Origin: Treponema sp. | Lineage (GTDB): Bacteria; Spirochaetota; Spirochaetia; Treponematales; Breznakiellaceae | Reading direction: 5' to 3' | DNA: 5,980 nt | Assembly: GCA_031276615.1 (NCBI GenBank) | Contig: JAISND010000194.1 | Coordinates: forward strand, 1-5,980 | In this document: one piece after another, positions 4,688 to 5,980 of the stretch | How the letters are laid out: every line of letters starts with the position of its first letter | Position numbering within the stretch: the stretch's first letter is position 1 | Position numbers and translations under genes: made by a program | Notes under the pieces: generated by a model | Databases searched by the model: none | Told to the model about the DNA's origin: nothing | The model's input: only the letters and a program-made list of their open reading frames with translations

Positions 4688-5950
4688 ATGAAAAAAATAG
4701 TTGTAACGGGAATGGGGGTGGTTTCCCCCATCGGTAACACGGTTGAGGAATTCAAAAACGGACTCAGGACAGGAAAGAGCGGGGTCGGTCACATCACGTC
4801 CTTTGACACCACGGGTTTTGAAGTAACCATAGCCGCGGAGATCAAAGACTTCGAACCTTCCCGCTGGATAGACAGAAAAGACGCCCGGAAGATGTGCCGC
4901 TTTACCCAGTTCGCCGCCGCCGCCGCGGTACAGGCGCTGGAAGAGGCGGGGCTTGTGGAGGCCGCCGGTGAAAACGGCCGCCGGACGCTAAAAAGCGATC
5001 CCGCGAAAACCGGCGTCGTCATCGGGAACGGCATGGGCGGCTTTGAAGTGGTGGGGGAATCCTTCAAAAAACTTTTCGACGCGGGCCCCCGGCGGATGCT
5101 GCCGCTGACCATACCGCTGATGATCCCCAACGAGGCGGCGGCCAACATCGCCATCCTCTTCGGCATCCGGGGGCCGGCTTTTACCCAGGTTACCGCCTGC
5201 GCCTCCGGCACCGACGCGCTGGGGCAGGCCCTGGACCTTATCCGCGCGGGCCGCTGCGACGTGGCCGTTGCCGGGGGAACCGAAGCCTGCATCGTGCCCT
5301 TTTCCATCGGCGGCTTCCAGATGCTCAAGGCCCTGTCCGTCAAAAGGGTGGACGAGCCGGAAAAGGCCTCCCGGCCCTTTGACGCGGATCGGGGCGGTTT
5401 TGTGCTGGGGGAAGGATCGGGGATCCTGATCCTGGAAAGCGAAGACCACGCGAAAAAACGGGGGGCGAAAATCCTTGCCGAGTTCGCCGGGTACGGCGCC
5501 TCCTGCGACGCCTATCACATCACCTCCCCGGACCCTTCCGGCGAAGGGGGCGGCAGGGCCATCAAAAACGCCCTGGCGGACGCGGGCCTCAAGCCTGAAG
5601 ATGTCCAGTATTACAACGCCCACGGAACTTCCACGGAGATCAACGATCCCACGGAAACCAAAATGATCAAATACGCCTTTGGGGATCACGCCTACAGGAT
5701 GAAGATTTCCAGTACCAAAAGCATGACCGGCCACTGTGTCGCCGGTTCCGGGGGTCTTGAGGCCATCGCCTGCGTCCTCGCGATCCGGGAAGGTTTCTAT
5801 CCGCCCACGATCAACCTGGACAACCCCGACCCGGCCTGCGATCTGGATTATGTGCCCAACAAGGTCCAGTACGGCGAAATTCACGCCGCCGCTTCCGGGT
5901 CCCTGGGTTTCGGCGGCCACAACGGCGTGGCGGTTTTCAAAAAATATTGA
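4688..5950 (+). CDS. fabF: 3-oxoacyl-ACP synthase II (FabF)
   Basis: Condenses acyl-ACP with malonyl-ACP in later elongation rounds, with release of CO2; cytoplasmic thiolase-fold dimer. The 420 residues compare with 413 in E. coli. Visible: the N-terminal VVTGMGVVSPIGN (5-17), nucleophile C171 in VTACASGTDA (168-177), H312 in NAHGTSTEINDPTET (310-324), K344 and H349 in STKSMTGH (342-349), and the gatekeeper F408 in GFGGHNG (407-413). The Cys-His-His arrangement separates it from FabH. Small oddities: after H349 the usual LLGAAGG reads CVAGSGG, and the usual NSFGFGG near the C-terminus reads GSLGFGG. A short extra loop at about 91-107 explains the added length. It follows fabG by 40 bases with its own strong ribosome site; no acpP gene lies between them. 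FabB is less likely given the overall motif pattern and the operon position. Confidence 0.95.
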   Translation: MKKIVVTGMGVVSPIGNTVEEFKNGLRTGKSGVGHITSFDTTGFEVTIAAEIKDFEPSRWIDRKDARKMCRFTQFAAAAAVQALEEAGLVEAAGENGRRTLKSDPAKTGVVIGNGMGGFEVVGESFKKLFDAGPRRMLPLTIPLMIPNEAAANIAILFGIRGPAFTQVTACASGTDALGQALDLIRAGRCDVAVAGGTEACIVPFSIGGFQMLKALSVKRVDEPEKASRPFDADRGGFVLGEGSGILILESEDHAKKRGAKILAEFAGYGASCDAYHITSPDPSGEGGGRAIKNALADAGLKPEDVQYYNAHGTSTEINDPTETKMIKYAFGDHAYRMKISSTKSMTGHCVAGSGGLEAIACVLAIREGFYPPTINLDNPDPACDLDYVPNKVQYGEIHAAASGSLGFGGHNGVAVFKKY

Positions 5951-5957
5951 GCTATTT

Positions 5958-5978
5958 TCAAAATCCGGTTAATTTTGA
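5958..5978 (+). terminator. Possible hairpin after fabF (cut near window edge)
   Basis: TCAAAAT (5958-5964) and ATTTTGA (5972-5978) form a perfect 7-bp, AT-rich stem with a 7-base loop; a T-G and a T-A pair could extend it to the window edge. It begins 7 bases after the fabF stop. The stem is weak for an intrinsic terminator and what follows is outside the window, so it may instead be another intercistronic dyad like those between the other fab genes. Confidence 0.3.
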
Positions 5979-5980
5979 GA

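Noticed and set aside
4988..5920. 310-residue minus-strand open frame inside fabF
   Set aside because: Long antisense frames are expected opposite GC-rich genes; the fabF frame has all catalytic motifs and a strong ribosome site.

Overview
The window holds the 5' part of a nitrogenase-cofactor gene on the minus strand (nifB, running off the left edge), a roughly 600-base non-coding divergent intergenic region, and a compact plus-strand type II fatty-acid synthesis (FAS II) cluster in the order fabH-fabD-fabG-fabF that ends about 30 bases before the right edge. All five proteins are recognisable from catalytic motifs, so the coding content is mostly well-known biology. The less ordinary material lies in the control regions and in extra segments inside two enzymes.

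Organism: a bacterium that can probably make nitrogenase cofactor, with GC-rich coding DNA, AT-rich sigma70-like promoters and strong Shine-Dalgarno sites on most genes. A nitrogen-fixing spirochaete of the termite-gut Treponema type is one possibility, suggested by general sequence style only. This is a low-confidence inference, and a clostridial or other anaerobe cannot be excluded.

Layout: 1-989 (minus) is nifB, the radical-SAM enzyme that builds NifB-co, the precursor of the nitrogenase cofactor. It has a GTG start inside a small perfect hairpin and a sigma70-type promoter at 1037-1066. 990-1589 is intergenic: it contains a long imperfect inverted repeat enclosing a small hairpin, two more hairpins, two doubtful tiny ORFs with good ribosome sites, and the fabH promoter. 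That promoter carries two copies of one 23-bp dyad, TGACA(A/T)ATT-N5-AATTTGT(C/T)A, starting exactly 34 bp apart. One fills the -35/-10 interval and the other begins at the predicted transcription start, which is a classic arrangement for a repressor. 1590-5950 is fabH, fabD, fabG and fabF, with short gaps and inverted repeats at the junctions. The fabD/fabG gap carries a perfect 12-bp stem that includes the fabD stop codon.

How the genes work together: FabD loads malonate from malonyl-CoA onto acyl carrier protein (ACP). FabH condenses a short acyl-CoA with malonyl-ACP to start a chain, FabG reduces the 3-ketoacyl-ACP, and FabF elongates later rounds. The gene for ACP itself, often found between fabG and fabF, is missing here, as are the dehydratase and enoyl reductase. 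FabH has an extra segment of about 35 residues and FabD a Gly/Asp/Ala/Ser-rich low-complexity segment of about 45 residues; the other two enzymes are close to normal length. I see no CRISPR array, tRNA, rRNA or transposase, and no clearly new multi-gene system. The best candidates for something undescribed are the tandem operator and the structured intergenic DNA.
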